A stretch of 64,000 bases of DNA from Armillaria gallica (Eukaryota > Basidiomycota > Agaricomycetes > Agaricales > Physalacriaceae), in assembly GCA_037576215.1 (NCBI GenBank), contig JBANDB010000017.1, forward strand, positions 1,364,001 through 1,428,000. Direction: 5' to 3'. Position numbers and translations under genes: made by a program. A model generated the notes under the pieces. That model saw only the letters and a program-made list of their open reading frames with translations. It searched no databases and was not told the origin of the DNA. This document shows positions 47,311 to 59,219 of this stretch, one piece after another. Positions within the stretch are counted from its first letter, which is position 1, and the number at the start of each line of letters is the position of its first letter.

Positions 47311-48540
47311 TAACGTCTTGCAGAAAGAACACGCCTTGCACCCACAATCGTTTCGGGCCTCTTCTCTCCTACCAGCGAGGAAATCTGTTTCCTTCAGTCC
47401 CTCCCGGATCATGTTCCTACTCGAAGACCTCTATCGCCTTTTGGTATTTTCGACCAGCACAATAATCAAGTTGACAGATGCCCATGTATTGATGTGGCCA
47501 AGTCATGTCGCGCTGGCTTTTGATCATGGTTTGGCCGTCGAATGGCTTGCTATGGGTGTGGCAACAAGCTAATAAAGGTGGTGGTATGAGACGCGCATCT
47601 TGTGTTGTTGTTATGCTCGTCGGCAATGAGATGAATAATCTTGACTATTGTGGGATTGTTGGTCCGTGCTGGTTGAACGTTCATCCTCCAGACTCGCTCT
47701 CGCTTTCATTTCCGTATTCTTCACCGAATGGCCCGATGCTGGACGGAACACTCAGAACCAATAATCAAATGTGGCGGCCAGCACTTCCGCCTCACCTGCT
47801 CTGAAAAAATCTTTTTCACTACTTGCGGTTCCTTTACCGTCGAGTGACCGGCGAACTTCCCGATCCTCCAAGTTGTTCCCGGTGAGAAAAATGAATTATA
47901 CAACATTCCCTATCTGGCTTCATCCCTGCGCGTGGTGCAGAGTAACCTAGGACGTCCCTCGTCCTCGCCTTATCGGTCCGGGCGGCTTTCTTTTAGTGAA
48001 CACAATGCTTTGCATCCGGACCATTCTCGATACACATCATCGTCTCGCTTGCTGGCATTGTATGTTCGTTTGCCCTAGTCAGTACATGGTGCGTATACCT
48101 TCTCGTATTTGTATTTTATGCTCACGGAACGATGCAGTGAATTAAAGTACTAGTGTCCTCATCTCTGCGACATATCCCTGGATACGAAATAATCGCCTGA
48201 GAAATAAAGGATGACGGAGGAATACTGATGCCGATCATCGCCTTAACAGACACATGAACTTTGGCGAGCTTCCGAGTTTCTGGGACGCGAGGCGGGTGGT
48301 ATTCATTCTTGTCGATGCCTCCCAGCACGCAGACCCCGGTTCTTCCCTTCATGATCGAGTCTGGGAAACGTGTCTTGAGACATCGGGGGGATGGTCATGG
48401 TCTCCCACTCAATCCTCTGTCCAAAACGTTCACATCAATAATTCATAATTATCAAGGCTCGCAGCTGGGTAATCAAGAGATCCATTCGTCAATTAAAGCC
48501 TAAGACGTCCATCAAAAGGTCCACGCCTTACCGGGAACAA
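47311..48540. other. Intergenic, nothing recognised
   Basis: Several frames of 60-100 codons without motifs on both strands. Confidence 0.35.
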
Positions 48541-48543
48541 AGA

Positions 48544-51500
48544 TCATACCTTCCCTTCGCCTCCTTCCTGCAACATCTCATAATACGCCGAAGATTCCCC
48601 CCATACGGTGCTGGCCACTGTCCGATTCCAGGTCGCGCAAAACCACCGCGCCCAGTCGATGCTCGGTGCTGTGAAATACGCAAAAGGGACGACGTTTCCC
48701 TCACCCCCGCGTATAGCGCAGAACGACGGCAGTGTGGTAACTCCGTCGGCCGCTGGGCCCATCACCTCGCTGATGGTGGCGCGGACTTCGGCAGTTACGT
48801 CGTCGGTCCATGCGATGTTTTTTATACCGACCGTTACTGGCCGTGGTGGTGGGTTATACTCGGTTCGCAGGCGCTTGGCTGGTGGGAGGGCGGTCGATGG
48901 CTTTGGATGCGGTGGTGGATCTGCTGTGTGGTCGGCAGGTCCATTTCCCATTCGTTGATATGCCTCCAATACCAACATACCGTTAGACGTGTAACTCGCT
49001 GAAGGGATGGGTGCCGGACTAATAGCGGCGCCTCTGTTGATAGTGGGCTTATCTGGGTGTGGGAAGTTTACGTCGGGATAATCCAACCAGTGTTCTGGGA
49101 ATACTTCTGGGTCTTCTGACGCCTCAGATATCAATGCGTCACTAGATGTATGACTGTCAGATTGAGAGACAAAGTCAACGCTCTCAACTGACACAATAGT
49201 AGCACCGACGCTTGGAATGCCAGCAGTATCGCAGTCATCCTGATTGTACGTTGTCTGGACTTCGCCTAGAGATCATTTAGCTAACAATATGACATGCAGT
49301 GAAGATTGATCAATTACCTGTGAGTGACGTTCCAGCGTCACGTCGGTGGACATATCGACCGCGGTAAAACCTATCTTCCTCGGCGCTGTCCCGTTGCTGA
49401 TCTTTGTCGATAGCTCTGCGTTTGCCCTTTCTGTCCAGTTGATGTTCGGTTTGGGAACGCTTGAGTGAGACCAGAGGATGTGCGTGGTCAGAGTCGGAAG
49501 TCTACAGGCTACTGGAATGCGGGGAAGACAATCCGATATCTTGTCGAGCCACCGATAAATTGGAGCGAAGTTTGTCGGAGCACTTGCCCGTAGAAAAATC
49601 AGAACCACTTTCTTCAACGGAGCCAGTTGCGACAGTATCCTGGATGGCTTGATCTTCATCTTCACCTAAAATTGTAAGAGAAGAATGTAGACTCAATCAA
49701 AGCGCCTACCAGCCGCGGCCGAAACGTCAGAGCTAGTCAAAGTAATCTTTGGATCGTCATCTACACGCAGATTAGCAATGGGTGCATAATCAGATTCATT
49801 ATAGCACCTACCATTGTCAATATTAGATTCGGATAATTCGACAATGCCAGAGCTGCTATTCCTGTCGATACTGCGACTCTCTTGACAGTGTATAAGCTGG
49901 GAGAAGAGGGCCACTTTATGGTAATGCTTACCGCGATCACCACCACCACTGGGTTCATCGAATTTCTCCCATGGGTACCAACCAAAATAATCGCATATGT
50001 CCGCTCCATCTAGAGCGGGATCGAAACCACACATAGCACCCAACTCAGGAAAACATTGATGTACTGAGTAGGGCGGCAGCCGAAAATAGTCACGACGAGC
50101 ACGCATTTGGATACGGACTCGGAACATCTCCTCTGCTTCTTCGGGAAGTATAGGGACCCTATTCGCAAAGAAACTGAAAGGCCATGATATCACTGAGTCG
50201 GACTGTAATCTTGAACCGACGTCAGGAGCAGTGAATCCGATAGAGAGCTTGAGGTCATGGTTCGGCAAAGAATGTGCGTGGTCAGGCTGAACATGAAGGT
50301 AGAAGGTTAGGCCTAAATCACTGGCGTCAGCCCAAAATATTATCCCGATAACAGCACAAGAATTGAAGAACCTGTATCTAGGTCGTTAAGACCCATCCTT
50401 GCACCCAGTACAAACCATGAAAACACAAGCTGCTGTCGATCCTTGGAAAGGGTATAATCACTGGGAAATAACTGAAAGGAGTAGTTCTGATTCGGAGATA
50501 GCAGGCAATGAATGACTGTCGATTGTCTATTACCAAAGCGCCTGAAAGTCAGCATACATTGATATCGAAGGAAGCAGTAAAATGCGACAAACCTTAAACA
50601 CTGTGAACTGCTGCGCTCTGAGTTTACCGTCTGCTCTAAAGTCCACATCCCTAAATCAACCGCAACTCGACCCACTTTAGCGTAACCTGGATAACCAGGG
50701 CACCTTTCAGGATAACTGATTTCTTGGGACATGTCGGAGCCAAACAATGAACAAACATTCTGATAGATATGTCGGAGATGGTGTTTCTGTAAAGTCGCTC
50801 GTTGCGCAAGACCAGACCCCAGCTCTTCCAGTTGGGAAATGGCACTTGCAATGTCAGTCCCATAGAAAGTATCTACTGAGACCCCGGAACGTCCCAGACG
50901 AAGAATGAAAGGGGCAAAATAGTGAGGTCCTAAAGTGAAATCATCAAGAATTATCCGTTTTTGTTCATCAAAGTAGTTCCAGCTGCCGTATCCCTCTGTA
51001 TCCTTTGCGGTTGTCAGAGAGCTACCAAAATAAATATAGTGTTTCACTTACTACTTCGTTTCCTTCCAGTTGTTGTAACCAATGTTGTTGGGCTAGATAA
51101 TTCGCCATGGACTGAAATATTTCAACTAAATGCCTGAATAGTTTAAAAAAAAGAAGATTCTATACCTTCAAATCATTGTACTGGATAGGATCAGCAAGGC
51201 TGGATCAGTAGATGAACGAAGCCCTACCACTTGAACACAGAAATGAAGGGTATCCCTTGCATCCTTCGCGCTTGATCCACGTGGCATAATATTTTCAAAA
51301 TGATACAGTCGTCGTTCATTGGCACTTCCTGGTAATGAATGAGCCAAACAAAGTTTGGGAAAATCAATTATAAACCGACCATGGAATATAAGAGCCGGAA
51401 AACTTGGTGAGGTGCATACACCAAAAAGCTGGGTAATATTCGGATGTCTATCCCGAAGTCAGAGTAGGTATTATGACAAAACTGCTCACGCACCTCAAAT

Positions 51501-52593
51501 AAAGTCTTCGATCCACTTCTTTTTGAAATTGCTGCGAAAGATGAGAGTATGCGTTAACATAGTCGAAGACAGACGTACTTGCATCACTCGTTCTTTCTGG
51601 TCGGCCTTAACTCGAAAGACCCGAACAATTTTTGGGCGGTCATCAATAATAGCGTGATATTCATCATAATCATCGCTCCCGCTGTAAAAGCTAGCATATG
51701 AAATAGGTGCCTTGAGGTATATATCCCCTGGAATGAGATCTCGAACCTGCAGAGATTCGGGAATCAAAAGCAAAATCTTTACACGCTTACCAAAACTGCG
51801 TACCACTCCCTTGTAAAAACCTCGTTGCTGAAAGTCCCGTAATGTCATCTGAAGCTTTTCCATGGTTTCGCTCTGCAGGACACCTGAGGTGCGTATCTCC
51901 TCGATGTTATCCTTGATGACTGATGTGACGTTCCTCTCTGATGCCTCCACAGCACCAGCTAGAGCACTGAATCTTGTGGTGACTTGATCCTGGACATCGG
52001 AGAGGACTAGCTGTGTCGTGGTCGTGGTGCGGATCTGTGACCCGATTAAGAGCTACCGTGAAGGTAAAAGTAAACCACCTACCAAGAAATCTTCCTTGAT
52101 CGCCTGTACTCGTTGCCGATATGCGCTGATGTCATCCGAGATCTTCTTCGCTTTCAAAACACGCCGAATCCCACGCGACCTGCGTTCGCTGTTCAACTTT
52201 GAAAGGAGCTCAGTCATGTAGCTGTATATTGGCGTGAATAGGAAACAATAACCAAAGTGGGTTGACTTACTCCTGAAACTCCACACAGATATCCTGAAAT
52301 CGTGACGCGCTAGTCGGTCCATGTTCAATCACAGCGTCCCTCACTGCGACCAATGTATTCACGATACTCTCAGCTAAAGTTCGCAGATCGTTTCTATTGT
52401 TCGCGGCTTTCTTCGAGACTCGTTAGGGAAGAGACCGATGAAAAGAAAAGTTACGACACACCTGGATGATCTCAAGGATGACGACTACACATTGCGCAAC
52501 ACCTTTGACAAAAGGAAAAGGAGCCATTTCTCCTGCAGCGGCGGTAAGTTTTGCAGCCTGAAGGCATGAATCGAGGTCCAGGTAACGGGGCAT
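48544..52593 (-). CDS. MLKL/HeLo-like N-terminal domain protein with kinase-like middle and long C-terminal extension, paralogue B
   Basis: Multi-exon minus-strand gene starting at 52593 (MPRYLDLDSCLQAAKL). The N-terminal region holds AAGEMAPFPFVKGVAQCVVV, VRDAVIEHGPTSASRF and SAYRQRVQAIKEDF, as in A and C. The kinase-like middle has KIVRVFRVKADQKERVMQ, VDRRLYLRHPNITQLFGVC (joined across a 46-bp intron) and, after a 15-nt microexon YNDLK, QKRIILDDFTLG. A domain shared with A follows (WPFSFFANRVPILPEEAEEM). A Ser/acidic extension then ends in a long exon (49194-48544) with VTVGIKNIAWTDDVTAEVRA. Joining the extension requires an intron over a TAG at 49502-49504; a 51-bp GT-AG intron fits, but its donor GTGGCT is weak. 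If it is not spliced, the last part is a separate or broken gene. A final intron just before 48544 could replace the stop. Confidence 0.65.
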
Positions 52594-52599
52594 GACACT

Positions 52600-53110
52600 G
52601 GTAGTAGTAGAACGACAAAGTACAGATAACAGCTTTGCCGCATGGATGCCGTATGTATAGGACGCCAATCAGCATCGCGAGATTTGGGCTGTTGCTGAGA
52701 ACCATACGAGTCTTCTTCAACAGCCGGTGGCACAGGAATATGGCGGTGATGATATATGGCCATCACTCGAACACCGCTAGCGTGCGATGGGTTTTCTAGA
52801 GCGGGCCGATGTTTGTAGAAATGTTCGCCTGTCATATGGCTTGGATATGGATTGCCATCCTCACAGTGGCGCGTGAAAAGCCTTGACAGTAACACGGACC
52901 ACTTCATCCAGCGGTTTGACCCATAGATAGACGACCGTCACCAACTGAGTCTCTAAACTGGACAGACACCTTGACTCCTCTTGTGTATCTTCCGATGACG
53001 GTGGGTGGCGTACAGTCCAAATTGACAGTGAAGTGACCAGCTGTAAGTAAGAAAAAACAGCGCAATGGTGAAGACAATTACTCATGAGTCACAAGCACGA
53101 GACCTTGAAG
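52600..53110. other. Region upstream of paralogue B
   Basis: The 70 bp before the start codon resemble the promoter of paralogue C (GTTATCTGTACTTTGTCGTT versus CTTATCTGCACTTTTGTTCG), but the TATA box is degenerate here. Beyond that nothing is recognised. Confidence 0.4.
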
Positions 53111-53119
53111 ATCATCTTC

Positions 53120-53570
53120 CACTTCCAATATCATGAAATTTCTCCCTTTCCGTGCTCCTTCCCGCTCCAGGGATCATTGAACATGTTCCGTGTCGCGTAA
53201 AGATCCAGATTCCTTGGAAACGACCAGATTCGTGACTTCTGCGCTAGTGATTGCTGCTACGTAGCGGATTCTCACAAATAAATCAGAAATGCGATGTCAC
53301 GAGAGTCCAATTTTACTGAGGATAGGCAGGGATAGGTCTGGTCCAACAACGTCGCCAAGTCGTGGATGTCATCATTGCTGTTGCTGTTGAGCTGTTCTGA
53401 CAGTAAGTATTAAAATAAACGAAAGTTTCTGAATTCGCTGGCACCTGGATGTATGCACGAAGCGGTGCTTCACAAAAGTTGCGATGCCGCACGAGTGCGG
53501 TAGACCGGTCCGATTTGACGAAGATGTTCAACTGCCTTTTTGGGACTCGCTATCTTCCGTGGAGTCTCAC
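53120..53570 (+). repeat. Inverted fragment of sequence X abutting an F-box gene
   Basis: The segment is the reverse complement of parts of 25560-25870 and 60560-60830 (for example GCTGTTCTGACAGTAAGTATTA and TTTTTGGGACTCGCTAT). It runs up to about 53570, only some 35 bp before the F-box start codon. Confidence 0.75.
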
Positions 53571-53605
53571 TTCCTGAGACTTTGAAGCAGTGCTTGTGTA
53601 GCACC

Positions 53606-55153
53606 ATGGCCCAAATCACATCTCACATCACCCTCTGTAACAACTGCGGCCACTCATTTGACATCCAGGTCCCTTCTTTGCCTCTCGATGTCGCCAGATA
53701 TCTACGAGCCGGGAGACAGATCAATTCCGAATTGGAAGAGGAAACCTACTCGCAAACCCTCTCAGCACTTCGTAAAAAGATCTCCGAGTGCAATTCTGAG
53801 ATATCCAACTTGAAGGACATCGTGAAGAACCTCGAAAATGGGCGCCAGTTGATCAGGAACTCGGTCCTGAGAGAAGTCCAATCTCTCGTCGCCCCCATTC
53901 GTAGGCTTCCCTTGGAGATCCTTGAAATGATCTTTGGATATGTCTGCATTACCGTCCTCGGTAGCAATGCGACGCGATTGGCATACAGAGGTCCTTTTGT
54001 CCTTTCTACTGTCTGCGTTTATTGGCGTGACATATGTCTATCCTCACCTCGACTTTGGACATCTATATTCGCCAACGCTGACCACTCAGACCTATTGCCG
54101 CGTTTCAAAGACGTCTTGAAATTGGTCCAAGAGCGTTCACGCCAGCTCCCATTGCACCTCGATGTATCAGCACGGTGTTCACCGCCGACCTTCTTTCTTA
54201 ACATTTCTCGGTTACGCTATCACGGCTTAGATTCATTGTTCTATGGGGAAGGCATACGCGATTTGCGCCGCCTGAAGACCGTCTCCCTCCATTTTAACAC
54301 CAACTCCGACACATTATCGCCACAAAATGGCCACGTCGAATTTCCCGAACTTGAGCATCTCAAGCTCTCTGGAGTTTTCGATGCCTCAGACCCTGAGGAG
54401 CCGCCTATCGATCTATTTGCCCATACTCCAAAATTACACACGTTGTCTTTGAACTGTTTTTCCGATATTGTACATTTTCGCTTGCCAGATGAACAGATCA
54501 CAACCATTCATTATTCCGATTATCGACCTTGGAACTTTTGCCCTTCGCAGTGTAAAAGGTTCCCCAACGCTGCGATAGCTACCTTTCATCGTTGCGATCT
54601 GGATTTATTCAACACAAGCGACCTTCCCTTCCGCAAGCTACTCCTTGAAGACGTGATTCTCCACGGCAGTCCTATTTCACAAAAGATGATCCCGTACCTT
54701 ACCTTTCTAGAGCTGGTCAGCACCGATCAGGAGGTGGACCGTACCACCTACCACGCAGGGGTAATTCGTAGCCTCGTACAACACGTCTCCCGGTCTCTTA
54801 CAGAGCTCACGCTCACTGCGGTTGATTTTACTTCCACTGATGCGCTCTCCATCCTTCGCATGACGCCGAACATAGTGAGGTTATCCATCGTGGAGCAAAA
54901 CACGGTACATAGGGGTCTTATCACTTCCGATTTTATTGAAGGACTTGATGACCGAAGGATGCTGCCGAAGTTGCAGCATTTGCAGCTTGTCTGGTCGGGC
55001 GACATGGATGAGGCCGTTGTCATGGATATGGTCGAGCATCGAGCATTCATGTCTGTTGTGGTAGGTGTTCGGATGGGAGGTGAGCTTAGACAGGACACCT
55101 TGTCCCGAGTCGACGCCCTTCGAAAACGCGGCACAACAATTACGCTTTGGTAG
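53606..55153 (+). CDS. F-box domain protein with LRR-like body (515 aa)
   Basis: A single-exon gene. The frame opens at 53540, but those 22 codons derive from the X repeat, so 53606 (MAQITSHITLCNNCGHSF) is the likely start. It has the LCNNC motif, a coiled coil at about 50-90, the F-box beginning APIRRLPLEILEMIFGYVC, conserved VYWRDICLSSPRLWTSIFAN, a leucine-rich body, and the family C-terminus LQHLQLVWSGDMDEAVVMDM then LSRVDALRKRGT. It is a diverged paralogue of the gene at 22289 and of the pseudogene at 11853. Expected role: substrate receptor of an SCF ubiquitin ligase; target unknown. Confidence 0.85.
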   Translation: MAQITSHITLCNNCGHSFDIQVPSLPLDVARYLRAGRQINSELEEETYSQTLSALRKKISECNSEISNLKDIVKNLENGRQLIRNSVLREVQSLVAPIRRLPLEILEMIFGYVCITVLGSNATRLAYRGPFVLSTVCVYWRDICLSSPRLWTSIFANADHSDLLPRFKDVLKLVQERSRQLPLHLDVSARCSPPTFFLNISRLRYHGLDSLFYGEGIRDLRRLKTVSLHFNTNSDTLSPQNGHVEFPELEHLKLSGVFDASDPEEPPIDLFAHTPKLHTLSLNCFSDIVHFRLPDEQITTIHYSDYRPWNFCPSQCKRFPNAAIATFHRCDLDLFNTSDLPFRKLLLEDVILHGSPISQKMIPYLTFLELVSTDQEVDRTTYHAGVIRSLVQHVSRSLTELTLTAVDFTSTDALSILRMTPNIVRLSIVEQNTVHRGLITSDFIEGLDDRRMLPKLQHLQLVWSGDMDEAVVMDMVEHRAFMSVVVGVRMGGELRQDTLSRVDALRKRGTTITLW

Positions 55154-55159
55154 AGAAGA

Positions 55160-56630
55160 GCTTGTGAATGTATGCACGGGCTAATGTAGGCACTGTATCT
55201 TGGTGATAATGGACATGAATTCACTGGGGAGACTCGGCTCGTACAACTGGGTAAATAAGCAATCTCTCAAACACTCATGAGATGGATAATATAGCTAACA
55301 CTACGAGCTTCGTTAATCTTTATGAAGCAACAAAGTAGGCCAACTGATACGTACTTCTTGAGGAAAACTCCTTCCGATGGACGAATAGCTCTAGGGCCTG
55401 AGGTACTTGGCACACGAAGGAAGCTGCCAGTCTGATATATATCTCAGTACTTGATGCCTGTTCTTTTTCGCTCTGCGGCCGTAGGTCATCTGGTTTCGCT
55501 CAGGGCAGGTAGCATGGTTCATTAGGTACCTGAAATGACAGCGAGTCGTCATTCAGAGCTAGTCCGGGTCGCAGTCAGTGGGAAACGAACAACGAGAGCG
55601 GCATAGACGTACATACATATTCATGCGGTATCAAGCTCGAGGATGATACTGTCAGTTCTGACGACGGTCGCAACGCGTTCGTTTACAATAGGTGTTCTAA
55701 CCAAGGGCTAAATCAGAATTCTTTGAGGCAAGAAAAACAAAACAAAATTTACCCGCGCGGTCTCGGAGCACTCTGCACGTATACGTCAGCAGCTGGATGT
55801 GTGTAGACTTGACGACCTCAGCGTCGCAGCAGACGTCGTCGGTGCCAATGCCGACGGCCGTTTATTATCTCGCATACCATCAACCACGCCTGCGAGGATT
55901 TGGGAGCATCCTTCAGAACTGTTATTTGAAATCAGAAGACGGCGATATCGCAGGAGCACGGTGGTAATACAACACACGTGAACTAGGAGTCCGGCGAGGT
56001 TAGTCGGTGAGGGGGCGGTATTAGCTTGGGCGCACCAGACTTCATTCTCCTTTTGAAAGGCCGTCTTTGCGGTTCCATAGCCGTTGTCGTGGTCGCAGCA
56101 TAAGCAGCACGCCATCAACGCGCAGCGGATTCCTTCGGGTAGTGCTCCTTAGCCGGAAATTCCTGGTGCCCGCTGGTGTCGATGCAGTGGGTAGCATCCA
56201 GAGTGGCGTCGTTGTCATGCTCCTGAGAAGATGTATGGTGAGCTTCCGCGGTACATGCATTCTGAGGGTGCGCAAAAGATTTCAGCTAGCGGTTCATCGC
56301 TTTCTCGAGTTTGACGTCCTCAGAAATACAGCTCTAGGTGGAAACAGAAGAATATTCGAGTTACGCTAGGCCCCTTTGCGATAGAGGACGGCGGAAGAGG
56401 CGCACGCTGCGAAAAAGCGAAAGGTCGCGTTCGGGATGGTGGCTGCAATTGAGATCGGATTTGAAATGCCGCCAAGTCTAGTTGACGCGTCGGCCCGACC
56501 ACCCGATTGTGGGCTCTTCTGCTTCCTACCATCATGGACGTGACTACTCCATTTTCTGGGAATACTCTCTTCCGTTTACCCTTTTACTTTGATAACGAAC
56601 CAATATTTCTGCATATGCGTCATGACGCGC
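55160..56630. other. Intergenic, unidentified frames
   Basis: Frames at 55786-56118 and 56042-56275 (minus) and 56067-56369 (plus) overlap and have no motif. No gene is supported. Confidence 0.35.
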
Positions 56631-56632
56631 AT

Positions 56633-57049
56633 CTATCCTTCATATTTGTAGGCCTCAAGTAGTGGATGAAAGAGTGCGAAAATATTGTTTGGATCTTCGG
56701 CATCAGGTGCGTTCTTTCGTAGAACAACATGTCGGGGAAGCTGACTGTTTTCTTCTACAGTGGTCTCTTTGGATTTTAGTAGCAAGATGGCTTCTATGTG
56801 CTCGACACTGCCTATCAGCTTCTCTTCATTCAACCTGAAGACACCGTGACCATGTTCGGGCAACGATTTTGTGCGAGTACTGAAGAAAGCGAAGACAACC
56901 ACAAGAGGCAGGCTGTCTTCTTTCCTGACGACGTAGCCGTCATCGGTGGTGGTCTGTGCGCTGACTGTATGCGGGAGCGTTGGGACGTTGAACGGTGGTG
57001 TTTGTATGGTTTCCTTGGTGCGGTTTTTTTTTCGCCATAGAATTGCTTT
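56633..57049 (-). CDS. Hypothetical protein fragment, unidentified
   Basis: The minus frame is open from about 57049 to a stop at 56633, with protein-like composition (STRTKSLPEHGHGVFRLNEE, then charged helical residues). It may be a 3' exon, since its first ATG is at 56902 and it stays open upstream to an A-run where a frameshift would connect it to MAKKK. No domain is recognised. It could be a gene remnant. Confidence 0.3.
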   Translation of the reverse strand, partial: KAILWRKKNRTKETIQTPPFNVPTLPHTVSAQTTTDDGYVVRKEDSLPLVVVFAFFSTRTKSLPEHGHGVFRLNEEKLIGSVEHIEAILLLKSKETTVEENSQLPRHVVLRKNAPDAEDPNNIFALFHPLLEAYKYEG

Positions 57050-57860
57050 GAGATCTGATGGCTGTTTTTAGGAAGTATAGTATCATCAACCAGTGGTCAA
57101 ATCGAGCTGTCAAATGTTATCACCAACTTTCACCCGTATCCCAAATTTATGACGTCCAGGAATCACCATATTATCCTCTGTGATTCCGTAAGGTACGTTC
57201 AAACAGCTTCCAGCTTGGACTGAGATATTGATGCGCTTTATTGTAGAAGATGCTGCCCTTTTATCACAGTATCGTCGGGTAGCTGGCCAACCCTGACGTC
57301 CTCCCGCAGAGCTTGCCGATTACGACGACGTCCTTCAGGCGTACAGATCACGTCGCCCGCTACAATCTGTACCCGGCAGGCTCAAGTTCAGCTCTTTCTT
57401 TACAGAAACATGAAGACGCTCAAAAAAGATACCGTACTGAGGCACCATCGTCAGGCTCGCATTGTTGTTTGGTGGAAAACTGTGTATGCCTCGTCTCGTG
57501 CGTCTGTCTCTGCCGGTAACTTCGGTGAATTTGAACTGTACACCCCCCAACGCCATCCAAAGAGAAACTTCTGGACGTCCTTCCCATTCTAATCGGACCT
57601 GGCTTCTCAAATCTCCATATTACCCTCGTCGAGCACTCGGCAATAGTAGATCGCAATTTCACGCCGCATTGCAGACCGCAGACCCCTGGATAGGCATATT
57701 CTTTTCCCTCGATGCAAGTGTCCGCGCTTGATCCGCTCTCCGTCACCTGTGGAGCCCATCATACAGTAATTACCTTCTCGTCCTTCGAGTTTCGTTGTTG
57801 CAGAGCTTCAAATGCTTCAAGCATGGTCTGGCCGAGGTAAAAGCCACTGGCAGGCGTTGT
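57050..57860. other. Intergenic, possibly decayed coding sequence
   Basis: Overlapping frames on both strands at 57335-57746 without motifs. Confidence 0.3.
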
Positions 57861-58270
57861 GTCTGAGTGGAGCGTTGAGTGAAAGGATGATACTGGGAGA
57901 TGTCGAAGAGGCAGAAACGATGTCGATGGTCCGCAGAGGTTAACGATCTGTCAGAGGTGGATAATTGGTCAAGATTCTGGTCTGAAGGTGCTGTTCAAAC
58001 CGTCGGCGATGACAACAGTCTCCTCGTACTGCACTGCTCGATCCACTGCATATACCTTGACTTTGGCGAGAGCTAGTCAGGTGGCTAGGAACAAAGCAAG
58101 GTCTACTCGCCTTTGCGATTCCTCTCCTCGAGGCTTACCAAAATGAAACTTCTAGTATCCTCCATCGCACTGGCAGAAAGGCCGTCGCGGGTAGTTGCTT
58201 TGTGGGCCATTGTTGTCACGGTTACCAGTGGAGAGGCTTCCCGGGTTTCTACCGCTTTCTTTCCGCCGCC
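57860..58270. repeat. Diverged partner of 46370-46770
   Basis: About 400 bp align in direct orientation with 46370-46770 (see that entry). No intact frame. Confidence 0.75.
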
Positions 58271-58319
58271 GTCAGTTCTCACATTTTCTTTTGGAATACT
58301 TCAGTATCCTGATGATTCT

Positions 58320-58770
58320 AACAGGCGGTAGAGATACACTCGAATAAACTGATATGCGTCGGTTCGGGCTGCTCGCACTTCTCGGAATCAGGCTCTCGAC
58401 AGCATGTTCCTATTGCATTCGCAAGATGCAATCCAGCCCAACAACGAAACGGGCAACTAGCCATTGTGCAGCTAATGCACTCTGGCACCTGGCGACATGA
58501 CCCAGAGCACAGTCGCACACTGATTACATTCGGTCACCGTTGCATCGAGCCCTGGTTCTGCATGAGTGCATCTGCCTCCGCTCTGGGAGCATGAATTCGA
58601 ATACCAGTGGCGGTCGTGGTCATTGTCTACATAGGAGCAAATCAAAGGCGGCTAGCTCATGGTTCTGCCTTACCGTCGCCGCCCAACAGTAGCAAAGTCT
58701 GTGAGTTGCTCGGTATATTTTTGGACGAAGACTTACAGCTTATTGCATAGCCACACTGAATTGGAGATTA
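58320..58770. repeat. Third copy of part of sequence X
   Basis: The block matches 61070-61500 and partly 26140-26400: CGGTTCGGGCTGCTCG and GGAATCAG(G/A)CT(C/T)TCGACA occur in all three. This copy lies 2.7 kb from the second, in the same orientation, on the other side of the F-box remnant. Confidence 0.75.
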
Positions 58771-58997
58771 GCTATTCGTACTCTCTTCAACCGTCTTTCA
58801 CCTCTTCAGTAGGAAAGCTCTTGTGTACGTCCTCATTGCCCAATTATTCTTTCATTCTCTTACTACTTAAAATCCAGCGTACCTGTTCCATCCATAACGT
58901 TCAACAGTCACACAGAAATCACTTCGTCCTAGGTAGTATAACTTCAACTGTTCTCTTTCTGACCGTCTATTCTGACTGTATCAAGTCAGCGCCCGGG

Positions 58998-59219
58998 ATG
59001 GCAGCCTACATTCTACTTTGCAACAACTGCCGTCAGGGCTTTGAAGCCCAAGTTCTGCCTCTCGATGCAGCCGCGTATCTGTGCAAAGGGACAGATCGAC
59101 GAATCAGAGGCGGAGCTTTATACAAATGTTATGTGTCGGCCTTTAGCCCCGTCATTCTGTGCTCCGAATGTGAATTCATTCCATTGATTAATTGGCTAGA
59201 GAAACATGTAAAGTACTAG
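58998..59219 (+). pseudogene. N-terminal remnant of an F-box gene
   Basis: From ATG at 58998 the translation MAAYILLCNNCRQGFEAQV matches the first 40 residues of the gene at 22289, and about 200 bp of 5' flank also align with 22010-22288. After about 59135 the match jumps to sequence equivalent to 24140, so roughly 1.7 kb with the F-box and body is missing. Confidence 0.75.

Noticed and set aside
58659..58997. Upstream part of the 186-codon ORF at 58659-59219
   Set aside because: By alignment with the intact paralogue this is 5' flank; coding similarity starts only at 58998.
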